Of a stretch of 64,000 bases of DNA, positions 38,224-46,746 are shown piece by piece (within the stretch, counting starts at the first letter, position 1; every line of letters begins with the position of its first letter). Made by a program: the position numbers and the translations under genes. Source of the stretch: Flavobacteriaceae bacterium (lineage in GTDB: Bacteria > Bacteroidota > Bacteroidia > Flavobacteriales > Flavobacteriaceae); NCBI GenBank assembly GCA_014238425.1, contig JABABD010000040.1, forward strand, positions 186,001 through 250,000. Direction: 5' to 3'. The notes under the pieces were generated by a model that searched no databases, was not told where the DNA came from, and saw nothing but the letters and a program-made list of their open reading frames with translations.

Positions 38224-40172
38224 TGGAGAAAAAAATCATTTGGCATAAAGTACTGAACAACAAAAAGGAGCTTCCTGAAGGTCGTGTGAAAACAGTTACT
38301 GCCAGTCACAAAGGTATTTGTTTAACACATTACAAAGGCAAGTTCTCTGCTTTAGACAATCGGTGTCCACATCAAGGCGGTCCTTTAGGCGAAGGTTCTA
38401 TAGAAAACGGGCTTTTGAGATGTCCATGGCATGGATGGGATTTTGACCCTTGCTCTGGAAAACCACCAGGAGGCTATGATGATGGAATTGATACGTTTCC
38501 AGTAAAAGAAGAAGGAGATGCTATTTTTGTTGGCGTAGAAGAAGAAACTGCACATGAAACAACAGTTTCAGACATAATGGCCGAAACCATGGTGAATTGG
38601 GGTGTCACTAAAGTTTTCGGAATGGTTGGGCACTCTAATTTGGGCTTTGCCGATGCTATGCGCAGACAAGAAGAAAAAGGCAATTTGAATTTTTATGGTA
38701 TACGCCATGAAGGCGCTGCTGCCTTTGCGGCATCCGCTTATGGTAAATTGACAGGAAAGCCTGCAGCATGTTTTTCTATTGCTGGTCCAGGTGCCACCAA
38801 CATGTATACGGGTCTTTGGGATGCAAAAGTGGACCGAGCGCCAATTTTAGCATTAACAGGACAAGTTAAGACTCAAGTAGTAGGCACAGGGAATTTTCAG
38901 GAAGTCGATCTAGTTCAAGGTTTTAATACCGTTGCCGAATTCAATCAACGAGTACAAAGCGATAGCCGCCATGCAGAGTTGATGTCTCTTGCTGTTAAGC
39001 ATGCTATTTTGAAACGTGATGTTTCTCATTTAACATTTCCTGATGAAGTCCAGGAGCAAAAAGCGAAGCCTCATACGAAAGCAAAAGGTCCGAAAAACAG
39101 GATAACCTCACTTGAAATCGCGCCACCAGTTGAGGCGGTCAATGATGCAGTAGACTTAATCAAAAAGGCAAAGCGGCCAGTCATTATTATGGGACATGGC
39201 GCACGTGAGCATAAAAAATCAGTAGTTGCATTTGCCGAAAGGTTGAATGCGGCTGTAGTGACCACATTCAAAGGCAAAGGACTAATTGCTGATAATCACC
39301 CTCTAGGAGGTGGTGTTTTAGGGCGAAGCGGAACACCTATCGCCTCTTGGTTCATGAACGAGGCTGATCTACTAATTGTTTTTGGTGCTTCATTTTCAAA
39401 TCATACAGGAATTACACCAAAAAAACCTATTATTCAAATAGATTTTGATCCGTTAGCCTTAAGTAAATTTCACCAAGTGGAAGTGGCCGTTTGGGGCGAA
39501 ATTTCAAGAACCCTAGAGATATTCAATTCAAAATTGAAAGGATCCATAAATACCGAAGATCAACGAGCAGAAATTGCAGAACGTTGGACCATATGGAAAG
39601 CCGAAAAACAAAAACGTTTATCCGAAACCTCAAATAATGGTATCAGTTCAATAGCCGTTTTCGAAACCATGAATGAGCTTACTCCAGAAAATGCGGTTAT
39701 GTGTGTTGATGTTGGTAATAACGCTTATTCCTTTGGTCGTTACTTCGAACCGAAAAATCAAGATTTCTTAATGTCAGGTTATTTGGGGTCTATTGGTTTT
39801 GCATTGCCAGCCGCCATTGGAGCGTGGACAGCCGTTGGCAATTCGCGTCCAGTAATCGCCGTCGCTGGAGATGGTGGTGTTTGTCAGTACCTAGCAGAAA
39901 TAACGACTCTTGTAAAGTATAATATGCCAGTAAAGTTGATTATCTTGAACAATCATGAGTTAGGAAAAATATCAAAGGAACAGCGTGCAGGAGAATTTGA
40001 TGTATGGAAGACTTCTTTGTCAAACCCAAATTTTTCTGAATTTGCACAATCTTGTGGAGCATGGGGTAAACGCGTTGAAAAACAGGAAGAATTAGAAGCC
40101 GCTATGAAAGAGTTATACCAACAACCTAAAGCAGGTGTTCTGGAAATAATGACTGATGTAAATCTTATTTAA
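38223..40172 (+). CDS. Rieske domain fused to TPP-dependent (pyruvate-oxidase-like) enzyme
   Basis: A 649-residue fusion. Residues 1-105 are a Rieske domain with C48-x-H50 (CPHQGGPLGEG) and C67-x2-H70 (CPWHGWDF). Residues ~115-649 are a complete TPP enzyme. The catalytic glutamate is E163 (IRHEGAAAFAASAYG), the FAD/acetyl-domain segment is VVGTGNFQEVDL, and the TPP/Mg2+ motif VAGDGGVCQYLAE lies near residue 547 with a following NNHELG. It most resembles pyruvate oxidase and acetolactate synthase. A decarboxylation that passes electrons to the fused Rieske centre is a reasonable inference. I know of no described enzyme with this order. Confidence 0.88.
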   Translation: MEKKIIWHKVLNNKKELPEGRVKTVTASHKGICLTHYKGKFSALDNRCPHQGGPLGEGSIENGLLRCPWHGWDFDPCSGKPPGGYDDGIDTFPVKEEGDAIFVGVEEETAHETTVSDIMAETMVNWGVTKVFGMVGHSNLGFADAMRRQEEKGNLNFYGIRHEGAAAFAASAYGKLTGKPAACFSIAGPGATNMYTGLWDAKVDRAPILALTGQVKTQVVGTGNFQEVDLVQGFNTVAEFNQRVQSDSRHAELMSLAVKHAILKRDVSHLTFPDEVQEQKAKPHTKAKGPKNRITSLEIAPPVEAVNDAVDLIKKAKRPVIIMGHGAREHKKSVVAFAERLNAAVVTTFKGKGLIADNHPLGGGVLGRSGTPIASWFMNEADLLIVFGASFSNHTGITPKKPIIQIDFDPLALSKFHQVEVAVWGEISRTLEIFNSKLKGSINTEDQRAEIAERWTIWKAEKQKRLSETSNNGISSIAVFETMNELTPENAVMCVDVGNNAYSFGRYFEPKNQDFLMSGYLGSIGFALPAAIGAWTAVGNSRPVIAVAGDGGVCQYLAEITTLVKYNMPVKLIILNNHELGKISKEQRAGEFDVWKTSLSNPNFSEFAQSCGAWGKRVEKQEELEAAMKELYQQPKAGVLEIMTDVNLI

Positions 40173-40173
40173 A

Positions 40174-40392
40174 ATGGAATTGATTATCAATATTTTTTTA
40201 GGAATTCTAGGAGTTTACTTTTTAATAGGTTTTCTATTTGCATTGTATTTCAGTTTCAAAGGAGCTAACAAAATCGACCCATTAATGACAGATACCAAAA
40301 AGAAAGTACGGTTCTTGTTGTTTTCAGGTATTGTAGCGACATGGCCATTTTTAATTGCTAAAGTGTTTAAATCTAACACGTCTCAATTATGA
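40174..40392 (+). CDS. small membrane protein, two predicted helices
   Basis: A 72-residue protein with hydrophobic helices at about residues 4-28 and 46-62 joined by a short charged loop (KGANKIDPLMTDTKKK). I recognise no family. Its start is two bases after the TPP fusion gene and its stop overlaps the next gene's start (ATGA), so it is part of the operon. It may be an accessory or assembly subunit of the membrane haem protein. Confidence 0.7.
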   Translation: MELIINIFLGILGVYFLIGFLFALYFSFKGANKIDPLMTDTKKKVRFLLFSGIVATWPFLIAKVFKSNTSQL

Positions 40393-40790
40393 CTTCTGGA
40401 TTACGAAAAGCACATAAATATATCTGGTTGCTATTGATTGTTATTGTTCCTGCAATCATGTTTTTTTCTATCAAGGACATAGCAATATTAGAATCATCAA
40501 ACAAAAAAGAAAAGGATTATAGCTTTACCGAAAGCAGCCTTAAAAAGGATTTTGAAAATCATCTGATTAAAGTTGCCTTTTATGAAAACAATATAGAAAT
40601 CATTCTAAAAACCACATTGAAGAATTCATCGTCGATTGTTTATGCAGTTGATGCCAAAGGTAATAAGCAATATATAATTGGGCAATTGACTAGTGCTGGT
40701 ATATATAACTTTAAGTCAAATAACATTCCGAAAAACATTGTCATATTCGATGGTATTAAAGATGTATTAATTACAAAAACCGATTTTTAA
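40389..40790 (+). CDS. membrane-anchored protein of unknown function
   Basis: A 133-residue protein with one N-terminal helix (about residues 12-30, IWLLLIVIVPAIMFFSI) followed by a soluble, probably periplasmic, beta-rich domain. No cysteines or known motifs are visible. It overlaps its upstream neighbour by four bases and shares its last base with the first base of the ferric-reductase-like gene (TAATG). Translational coupling points to a structural role next to the membrane haem protein. Confidence 0.7.
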   Translation: MTSGLRKAHKYIWLLLIVIVPAIMFFSIKDIAILESSNKKEKDYSFTESSLKKDFENHLIKVAFYENNIEIILKTTLKNSSSIVYAVDAKGNKQYIIGQLTSAGIYNFKSNNIPKNIVIFDGIKDVLITKTDF

Positions 40791-41818
40791 TGGGATTAGA
40801 TTATCAGTTAGTTCTTTGGAACAAACACAAGAAAACATATGATAAGATCATTGTGTTAAGCATGCTTCTTTATATCATCCTTTTTGCGGTTGTCACTCTT
40901 GTCTTTAATTCGGAAACCAGCATTGAAACCTTAATCATTAGGGCTTTTGGTACATTGGCTATTATCATGTTACATATTATTTTAGTCATCGGTCCGCTTT
41001 GTCGACTGAATTCAAGGTTCTTACCGATTCTTTATAATCGCAGGCATTTGGGCGTGAGCATGTTCATAGCGGCATTGATTCATGGAGGGTTCTCCATATT
41101 TCAGTTTCATGCTTTAGGTGATGTCAATCCTATCTATTCTATTTTCACCTCAAACATGGATTATGGGTCATTGATCAATTTTCCGTTTCAGGTATTGGGA
41201 TTCTTGGCATTGCTCATTTTGTTTGTCATGGCCTCTACTAGTCACGATTTTTTCTTGGCCAATTTATCAGCCAAGGTTTGGAAACGATTACATATGATGG
41301 TCTATTTTGCATATACTCTCATTATTGCTCACGTATTTCTAGGTGCATTTCAGCAAGAAACTTCACCGTTTACTATTGGCGTCTTAATCCTAGGGTTTAT
41401 TGTTATAGCTAGTCTGCATATAACTACAGCATTCAAGGAACGTAAAATTGACCGTGCAAAAAACGAAGAAAAAGAAGGGTGGTTAAAAGTCTGCAACATC
41501 TCAGAAATTGATGAGGACCGTGCTAAAATTTTCACTGTTGATAATGAACGTGTTGCCATTTTTAAATATGATAGAAAGCTTTCAGCCATACATAATGTCT
41601 GTAAACATCAAGGCGGCCCTTTAGGTGAAGGCAAGATTATTGATGGCTGCATTACCTGTCCTTGGCATGGGTATCAATATTTACCAAGTAACGGACAATC
41701 ACCACCACCATTCACCGAAAAGGTGTCGACGTACGAATTGAAGCTAGAAGGCACAACCGTATACATTAATCCAAAAGCTTTTGACGAAGGAACCGAAGTA
41801 ACGCCATGTAAATATTAA
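40790..41818 (+). CDS. ferric-reductase-like haem membrane protein fused to C-terminal Rieske domain
   Basis: A 342-residue protein. The N-terminal ~215 residues hold about six helices with paired histidines (IMLHIILVIG, AALIHGGFSIFQFH, WKRLHMMVYFAYTLIIAH), the pattern of two b-haems in the ferric-reductase-like (MsrQ/NOX) fold. A C-terminal Rieske domain follows, with C271-x-H273 (CKHQGGPLGEG) and C290-x2-H293 (CPWHGYQY). This Rieske sequence is close to that of the TPP fusion two genes upstream. A membrane haem protein with its own cytosolic Rieske module would be a natural meeting point for electrons from the other two fusions; this is inference. Confidence 0.87.
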   Translation: MGLDYQLVLWNKHKKTYDKIIVLSMLLYIILFAVVTLVFNSETSIETLIIRAFGTLAIIMLHIILVIGPLCRLNSRFLPILYNRRHLGVSMFIAALIHGGFSIFQFHALGDVNPIYSIFTSNMDYGSLINFPFQVLGFLALLILFVMASTSHDFFLANLSAKVWKRLHMMVYFAYTLIIAHVFLGAFQQETSPFTIGVLILGFIVIASLHITTAFKERKIDRAKNEEKEGWLKVCNISEIDEDRAKIFTVDNERVAIFKYDRKLSAIHNVCKHQGGPLGEGKIIDGCITCPWHGYQYLPSNGQSPPPFTEKVSTYELKLEGTTVYINPKAFDEGTEVTPCKY

Positions 41819-41821
41819 GTC

Positions 41822-42613
41822 ATGAAGAAAAACGAGGAATTTTATGTCTCTTATATAGAAGACAGCATTGGCAAGCACACAAAGCGCGCACTCAAACGAT
41901 TTGCCATTAGCTCAATTGTTGTGATAGCGGCAAGTGCATTGGTGTTTAGCTTTTCACAAAAGCCGTTCAATAACAGTACGTTTGAATTGACGAGCGCTAC
42001 AAAGATTACTGGCACTTTTCATGAGAATCCATATCCTATGCTGCGTGTCGAAGTTGCCAAAAAAACTTTCAAGAATATATTATTGCTAGGTTTTGGAAAA
42101 TCAAGTGCAAATCCATTCTTGGATAAATTACAGAATGAAGTACCAGATTTAAACGGGAAAACGCTAAGTATAGAAGGCAATTTGATTTATTATAATGGAA
42201 AAACACTCATTCAAATAACAGATGATGAAAAGGTGACTTTGGTCAATACAAAAAAAGTTAAGGGCCCTGAAAAAGAAACGGTGAGCAAAATGACACTACA
42301 AGGTGAGATCATAGACCCAAAATGCTACTTTGGAGTCATGAAACCTGGAAAAGGCAAAATTCATCGCAGTTGTGCTGTGCGATGTATTTCAGGCGGTATA
42401 CCTCCTGTCTTGGCTACTACTGATAATAACAATATATCAGAATACTATTTACTGACAGACTTAAAGGGCCATCGAATCAGTGATGCAATATTACCCTTTA
42501 TAGGTAAACCATCTGAAATTAAGGGCATCGTTGAGAAAATGGAAGATTGGTATGTGATGAGAATCAACCCTCAAGAAATAAAAGTAATAAGTGAAACCTC
42601 GAATATTTATTAA
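41822..42613 (+). CDS. membrane-anchored protein with C-x12-H-x2-C-x3-C motif
   Basis: A 263-residue protein: a basic N-terminus, one helix (about residues 26-44) and a beta-rich exported domain. A striking conserved-looking stretch, DPKCYFGVMKPGKGKIHRSC then AVRC, carries C168, H181, C184 and C188, followed by ISGGIPPVL. This could hold a haem, a metal or a disulfide pair. I do not recall a named family. It is the last gene of the redox operon, four bases after the haem-Rieske gene, and probably works on the outer face of the membrane. Confidence 0.72.
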   Translation: MKKNEEFYVSYIEDSIGKHTKRALKRFAISSIVVIAASALVFSFSQKPFNNSTFELTSATKITGTFHENPYPMLRVEVAKKTFKNILLLGFGKSSANPFLDKLQNEVPDLNGKTLSIEGNLIYYNGKTLIQITDDEKVTLVNTKKVKGPEKETVSKMTLQGEIIDPKCYFGVMKPGKGKIHRSCAVRCISGGIPPVLATTDNNNISEYYLLTDLKGHRISDAILPFIGKPSEIKGIVEKMEDWYVMRINPQEIKVISETSNIY

Positions 42614-42667
42614 AGAATTAGAATGAATGAGCTCTCTTAACGATCTTTAAACAATTCCATAATCTGA

Positions 42668-44449
42668 TCACTTTTTAATAACCCTTATGATCTTAGTTTG
42701 ATTATCTATTGAAATCTTAAGCATATATATACCTTCAAGTAAATTCGACATATCCATTCTTTCAATTCTAGTTTCATTTTCATGCTCAAGATTAAGAACT
42801 TCTTTACCTAAAAAATCGTATACTATAACTTGATCAATGGTTTTTATTGAATCAAAAGTCAAAGTATGTTCCACTGGGTTCGGGAAATAGCCAAAACCAT
42901 TAAAAATGTTATCCTCTATGTTTAACACAGTGGCATTATAAGCTGATACAGAAAAGGGCGCTCTAAAAGTCAAACTCCAATCAGCAACAGCAAAAATATA
43001 GGTCTCTCCAGGCGTTAATCCTGTCAAGTCTAACTTTGAAAAATTATATTCTCCTCCATTTAAGTCTGAGCCAAGCGATGTAAAATTATTGCACGACCCT
43101 GTAAAATAGACTCCTATTTGGGTATTAGCCGCTATAATCCCTCTTGAATCCGGTCCTGTCTCAAGGGTTATATTGCCATCTCCTGGTGCAACAAAACTAT
43201 ACCAAAGTCCATCAAGATTATTTTCTGCCCAAAGAAACGAGGCTTCTACAGACTCATCTTCATAAATAGCTCCTATGTTCAGAGGTTGGGCAGTTTCACA
43301 GGAAAGATTAGATGGCATTGGTGGATTATACGCCGAAACGGAAAAAGGCACAACAAAATTTCCAAAAACCCTGATATATATAGTTTCTCCAGGTGTCCCA
43401 TTAATAACTATTGATGAAAAACCATGAGTACTAAAACTCTGTGAGCCACAATTTAAATAAGTTAAACTACCACAAGATCCTGACCAAGCATCCATTCCTG
43501 AAACAAAGCTTGTGTTTCCTGTTGCCACATCTGGTGCTGTTTCTACAACCAAATGCCCTTCAGTTGGAATAACACATTGCATCCATATTTCGTTACTCAT
43601 TGGAATTGCATTGCCTGTATTACATCCTCCACCATCTTGGGTTGCATTAAGTGTTGTAAAATCTACTGGATTATCATCAATAGAAATTCCTACAGTTAAG
43701 GTTTGAGCAGTTTCACAAATATCGTTAGGTGGTGGTCCTATTGCTGATGGATTGGATATGCCATAAATATTCATGATGGCACCGAAAACACTAAGACCTG
43801 TGCCCGCAAGAGAAGTAGCACTTATTGTATCTGCGTTAGAGTCATTAATATCAGCCAAATCACAAACTCCTGAACTATTAAAATAAGTAAGTGAGTTACT
43901 TCCAGAAAAATTACCTCCCATGGAAAAAGAATGTGTATCTAAATCTCCAGATCCTACTAAAATTGTGTAATACACAATTTGATCCGTATTAAAAGTTAAT
44001 GGATCTATTGGAATAGTAACTAAACTGTTATTATCTGAAGATCTAGAAATATGATTTCCACTTCTAAGAACTGTTAAGTTGTTTAGATCAATAGTCTCTC
44101 TAAAATCTCCACTACCAGGAATATAATAATCATTCCTGTCTATAGTTCCTACAAAATAAGAAAGCATTGTATTTTCCTCAGCTAACGACTGAGCAAACTC
44201 AAGATTAGTTAGCATAAAAGAGCCAGAATCAATAGTTCCATTATTAATATATCTCTGTAAATCGTAAAATCTATAAAATGCATTATCATTGTATGTGTTG
44301 CCTGCATTATTAATGCAAGCAATACCTTGTTCTATCGTATCAGGATCATTTGACTCAGACAACCTAACCAACGGTATATTTGGTGGAGTTTGAGCTTTAA
44401 TATTTAAGCTCATTATAATTAATAGTAAAAAGAGTATTTTATTTTTCAT
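42668..44449 (-). CDS. T9SS-secreted protein with type A sorting domain
   Basis: Exported protein of 593 residues from the MKNKILFLLL start; a GTG/ATG two codons upstream is also possible. The signal peptide ends near IKAQ. Two related beta-sandwich-like modules begin with DICETAQTLTVG and LSCETAQPLNIG, suggesting an internal duplication. The C-terminal ~75 residues (FGYFPNPVEHTLTF to IRVIKK) are a type IX secretion sorting domain, which is cleaved on export and may attach the protein to the surface. Function of the mature part is unknown; no catalytic motif is seen. Confidence 0.87.
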   Translation of the reverse strand: MKNKILFLLLIIMSLNIKAQTPPNIPLVRLSESNDPDTIEQGIACINNAGNTYNDNAFYRFYDLQRYINNGTIDSGSFMLTNLEFAQSLAEENTMLSYFVGTIDRNDYYIPGSGDFRETIDLNNLTVLRSGNHISRSSDNNSLVTIPIDPLTFNTDQIVYYTILVGSGDLDTHSFSMGGNFSGSNSLTYFNSSGVCDLADINDSNADTISATSLAGTGLSVFGAIMNIYGISNPSAIGPPPNDICETAQTLTVGISIDDNPVDFTTLNATQDGGGCNTGNAIPMSNEIWMQCVIPTEGHLVVETAPDVATGNTSFVSGMDAWSGSCGSLTYLNCGSQSFSTHGFSSIVINGTPGETIYIRVFGNFVVPFSVSAYNPPMPSNLSCETAQPLNIGAIYEDESVEASFLWAENNLDGLWYSFVAPGDGNITLETGPDSRGIIAANTQIGVYFTGSCNNFTSLGSDLNGGEYNFSKLDLTGLTPGETYIFAVADWSLTFRAPFSVSAYNATVLNIEDNIFNGFGYFPNPVEHTLTFDSIKTIDQVIVYDFLGKEVLNLEHENETRIERMDMSNLLEGIYMLKISIDNQTKIIRVIKK

Positions 44450-44634
44450 AACCAAAACTTTAAATAAATTAGTAATTCAAAAGAAATAGGAAAAATAAAT
44501 TTACATGGAAAGTAGGTTAATTTCAATTATTTAATCTCTACACGATATCTACATAGTTAGAGAAGCAGGAGGTTTATATATTACAATTGCTCATCAACTT
44601 TTAAATCAAGAATCTTATGTAAAGTCGATTTTGG

Positions 44635-46314
44635 TTAAAGTAATTTTAGGAAATCATTAAGATTGGTTTCTTTATCAAGACCCATTTTCTTTCTTAAACG
44701 GTAACGTTTCATATCTACACTTTTGGGCTCTATATTAAGTATGGCAGCAACCTCTTTGGAGGAAAAATCAATTCTTAAAAGTGCGGCTAAACGAATTTCA
44801 TCTTTAGTTAATTCAGGATATTTTATTTTCATACTTCTTAGAAATGAATCTTGTTCCCGATCCAGTTTCATTTTAAAGAGTTCTTTATCCTGTTCAAAAG
44901 ACTGTGTTTCCCTAAGTTTTATATCTATTAGTTCTAGTTTCTCATTGCCGAGATTAGAACCTTCGTTTTTTAATGCTTTAATTATTCTTCTTAATTCATC
45001 AATAAAAGCGATTCTTTGCAAAATATTCAATGCAAATCCATTTAATTCTTTAGATTTCACTTCTACTTCTAACTCTATATGCTCTTTTTCAAGCGTGGTA
45101 TTCTTTAATTTCGTTTCAGATATTATTTTCTGATTACGATTAAGCACTATTTTTTGACGTTGGTTTTTCCATATCAAAAAACTCAATAAAACAATCAAAA
45201 GAATTCCAATACTCAAGCCCCAAATGGTTTTTGACTTTAACTCTTCCTTCTTTTCCAAAAGTTTAAATTCATTTTCTTTTAATGCTATTTCACTATCGTG
45301 CTTCAATTGTTCTTGTGCTATTTCATGTTTTTTTTGGATCTCTGCAGTATTTCTAATATGTTCTTCATTGAATAATGAATCTTTTAATACATAATGCTTT
45401 TTCCATAAATCTAAAGCGTCTTTATGCTTTTGTTGCGACTCATAGATTATAGCTAGCTTTTCATAAGAGTCTCTAAGTACCGGTAAATCGCCTGATTCGT
45501 CAGCTTTAATAATGGCCCTGTTTGTATAATCAATGGCTCTATAAATATCGCCTTCTTTAAAATAACACCAGCCTAATTTGTGTAATGCTGAGGTAATAAA
45601 ATATTCTCGTTTAATTTCCTTCGCTAATTCATATCCCTTTAAAAGACGCTCTTTCGCTCTTTTAAACTCGTTCATTTTTAATAATACACTCCCAGAATTA
45701 AGCAATGTTAAAGCAATTCCAAATTTAAAATCTATTGCTTCACTATACTCTAGTCCTTTTTCGTAATATTCTAATGCTTTACCATACTCTTCTTTCGACT
45801 CGTAGACTGTTCCAATACTGCTATTTAGCCTCGTTAATACTTTATCATTTTTTTGAAGCTTGCTTATTTTTAAGGCTTCTTCAAAATACAAAAGAGCGTT
45901 ATCAAGATCATTCTGTTTTTTATAAAGTACTCCAATAGCGTTTAGTGAAGTTGCTACTCCTGCAGTGTCCTTAAGCATTACACGCAGGTCTTTAGACTCT
46001 AACAGGTATTTTAAACCGCTGTCAAAATTGCCAAATTTTATTAAGTTCGATCCTAAATTTTTTAAGCCTCGGGCCACTCCCAAAGTGTCCTTCATTTGCC
46101 TCTTTATCTCAACAGCTTTCTTATAAAGAGAGATCGCTTCATTATAATTTCCTACAGCATTACTACAGCTTCCTAAATTATTAAGGCCCATTGAGAGATA
46201 CTTCAAGTGATTATTAGACGTAGCCACATCTTTTAACTTTGTATAAATTAGCTTTGCTGAATCTGTTTGATGTTGCCGAAAATATATACCGCCTTGCAAA
46301 GCCAAAGCTTTCAT
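44635..46314 (-). CDS. TPR-repeat regulator with C-terminal LuxR-type helix-turn-helix (5' end frameshifted)
   Basis: The 559 residues readable from an internal ATG hold at least seven tetratricopeptide repeats (about 1-320). A hydrophobic helix (SIGILLIVLLSFLIW, near 370), a coiled coil, and a C-terminal DNA-binding domain (ELTKDEIRLAALLRIDFSSK to YRLRKKMGL) follow. This is the common flavobacterial TPR-membrane-HTH regulator. Such proteins start with a signal peptide, which here lies in another frame at 46562. The open frame continues upstream of the ATG to the shift point at about 46450. The full product would be about 640 residues. Confidence 0.8.
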   Translation of the reverse strand: MKALALQGGIYFRQHQTDSAKLIYTKLKDVATSNNHLKYLSMGLNNLGSCSNAVGNYNEAISLYKKAVEIKRQMKDTLGVARGLKNLGSNLIKFGNFDSGLKYLLESKDLRVMLKDTAGVATSLNAIGVLYKKQNDLDNALLYFEEALKISKLQKNDKVLTRLNSSIGTVYESKEEYGKALEYYEKGLEYSEAIDFKFGIALTLLNSGSVLLKMNEFKRAKERLLKGYELAKEIKREYFITSALHKLGWCYFKEGDIYRAIDYTNRAIIKADESGDLPVLRDSYEKLAIIYESQQKHKDALDLWKKHYVLKDSLFNEEHIRNTAEIQKKHEIAQEQLKHDSEIALKENEFKLLEKKEELKSKTIWGLSIGILLIVLLSFLIWKNQRQKIVLNRNQKIISETKLKNTTLEKEHIELEVEVKSKELNGFALNILQRIAFIDELRRIIKALKNEGSNLGNEKLELIDIKLRETQSFEQDKELFKMKLDREQDSFLRSMKIKYPELTKDEIRLAALLRIDFSSKEVAAILNIEPKSVDMKRYRLRKKMGLDKETNLNDFLKLL

Positions 46315-46364
46315 CTCACAATCAGGACATGAACCAGCAATGTTCTTTATGGCTAAAGAAGCTT

Positions 46365-46562
46365 TTAGTTGTTCAATAGCCCTTTCAGGGTCTGTGCGAT
46401 GTATTTGTTTCGCATTTTTATATAATAAATTAAACTGAGTAGTATCGAAAAATTTTGCGCTTCATCATTTAAAGGAATTCCTTGCTCCTTCATTTGCGAC
46501 ACCAAACAAGTACTATAGCAAAATAATAAAGCCGTCAAGAACAATCTAGAAAGGGATTGCAT
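46365..46562 (-). pseudogene. 5' fragment of the TPR/HTH regulator, in a different frame
   Basis: This 65-codon frame starts with a signal peptide (MQSLSRLFLTALLFCYSTCL) and continues to DEAQNF. There it meets a five-T run (minus strand, 46452-46448). In the -1 frame the sequence goes on as FFDTTQFNLLYKNAKQ and runs without a stop into the TPR protein. One T missing from the run, or a -1 ribosomal slip at A AAT TTT, would join the two parts. Past the shift the original frame yields no sensible protein and stops at 46365. Confidence 0.75.
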
Positions 46563-46746
46563 CGCTATGCTAGGTTTTGATTAAAATTACTGAAACTTTA
46601 AATTAAAAACAATTGTATACCTACAAGGAGTCTACCATTTTTTTATTGAAAACTTACCTTAACACCCATACTCACAAGGTTTATAGCATAAATGAACTTA
46701 AAATTGCTGACTTTTGTAGATATCATGTAGATATAAAAGCCATCTA

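Noticed and set aside
44723-45133. 136-codon plus-strand frame antisense to the TPR regulator
   Set aside because: Ser/Phe-rich shadow of a Lys/Glu-rich coding strand; no homology-like motifs.
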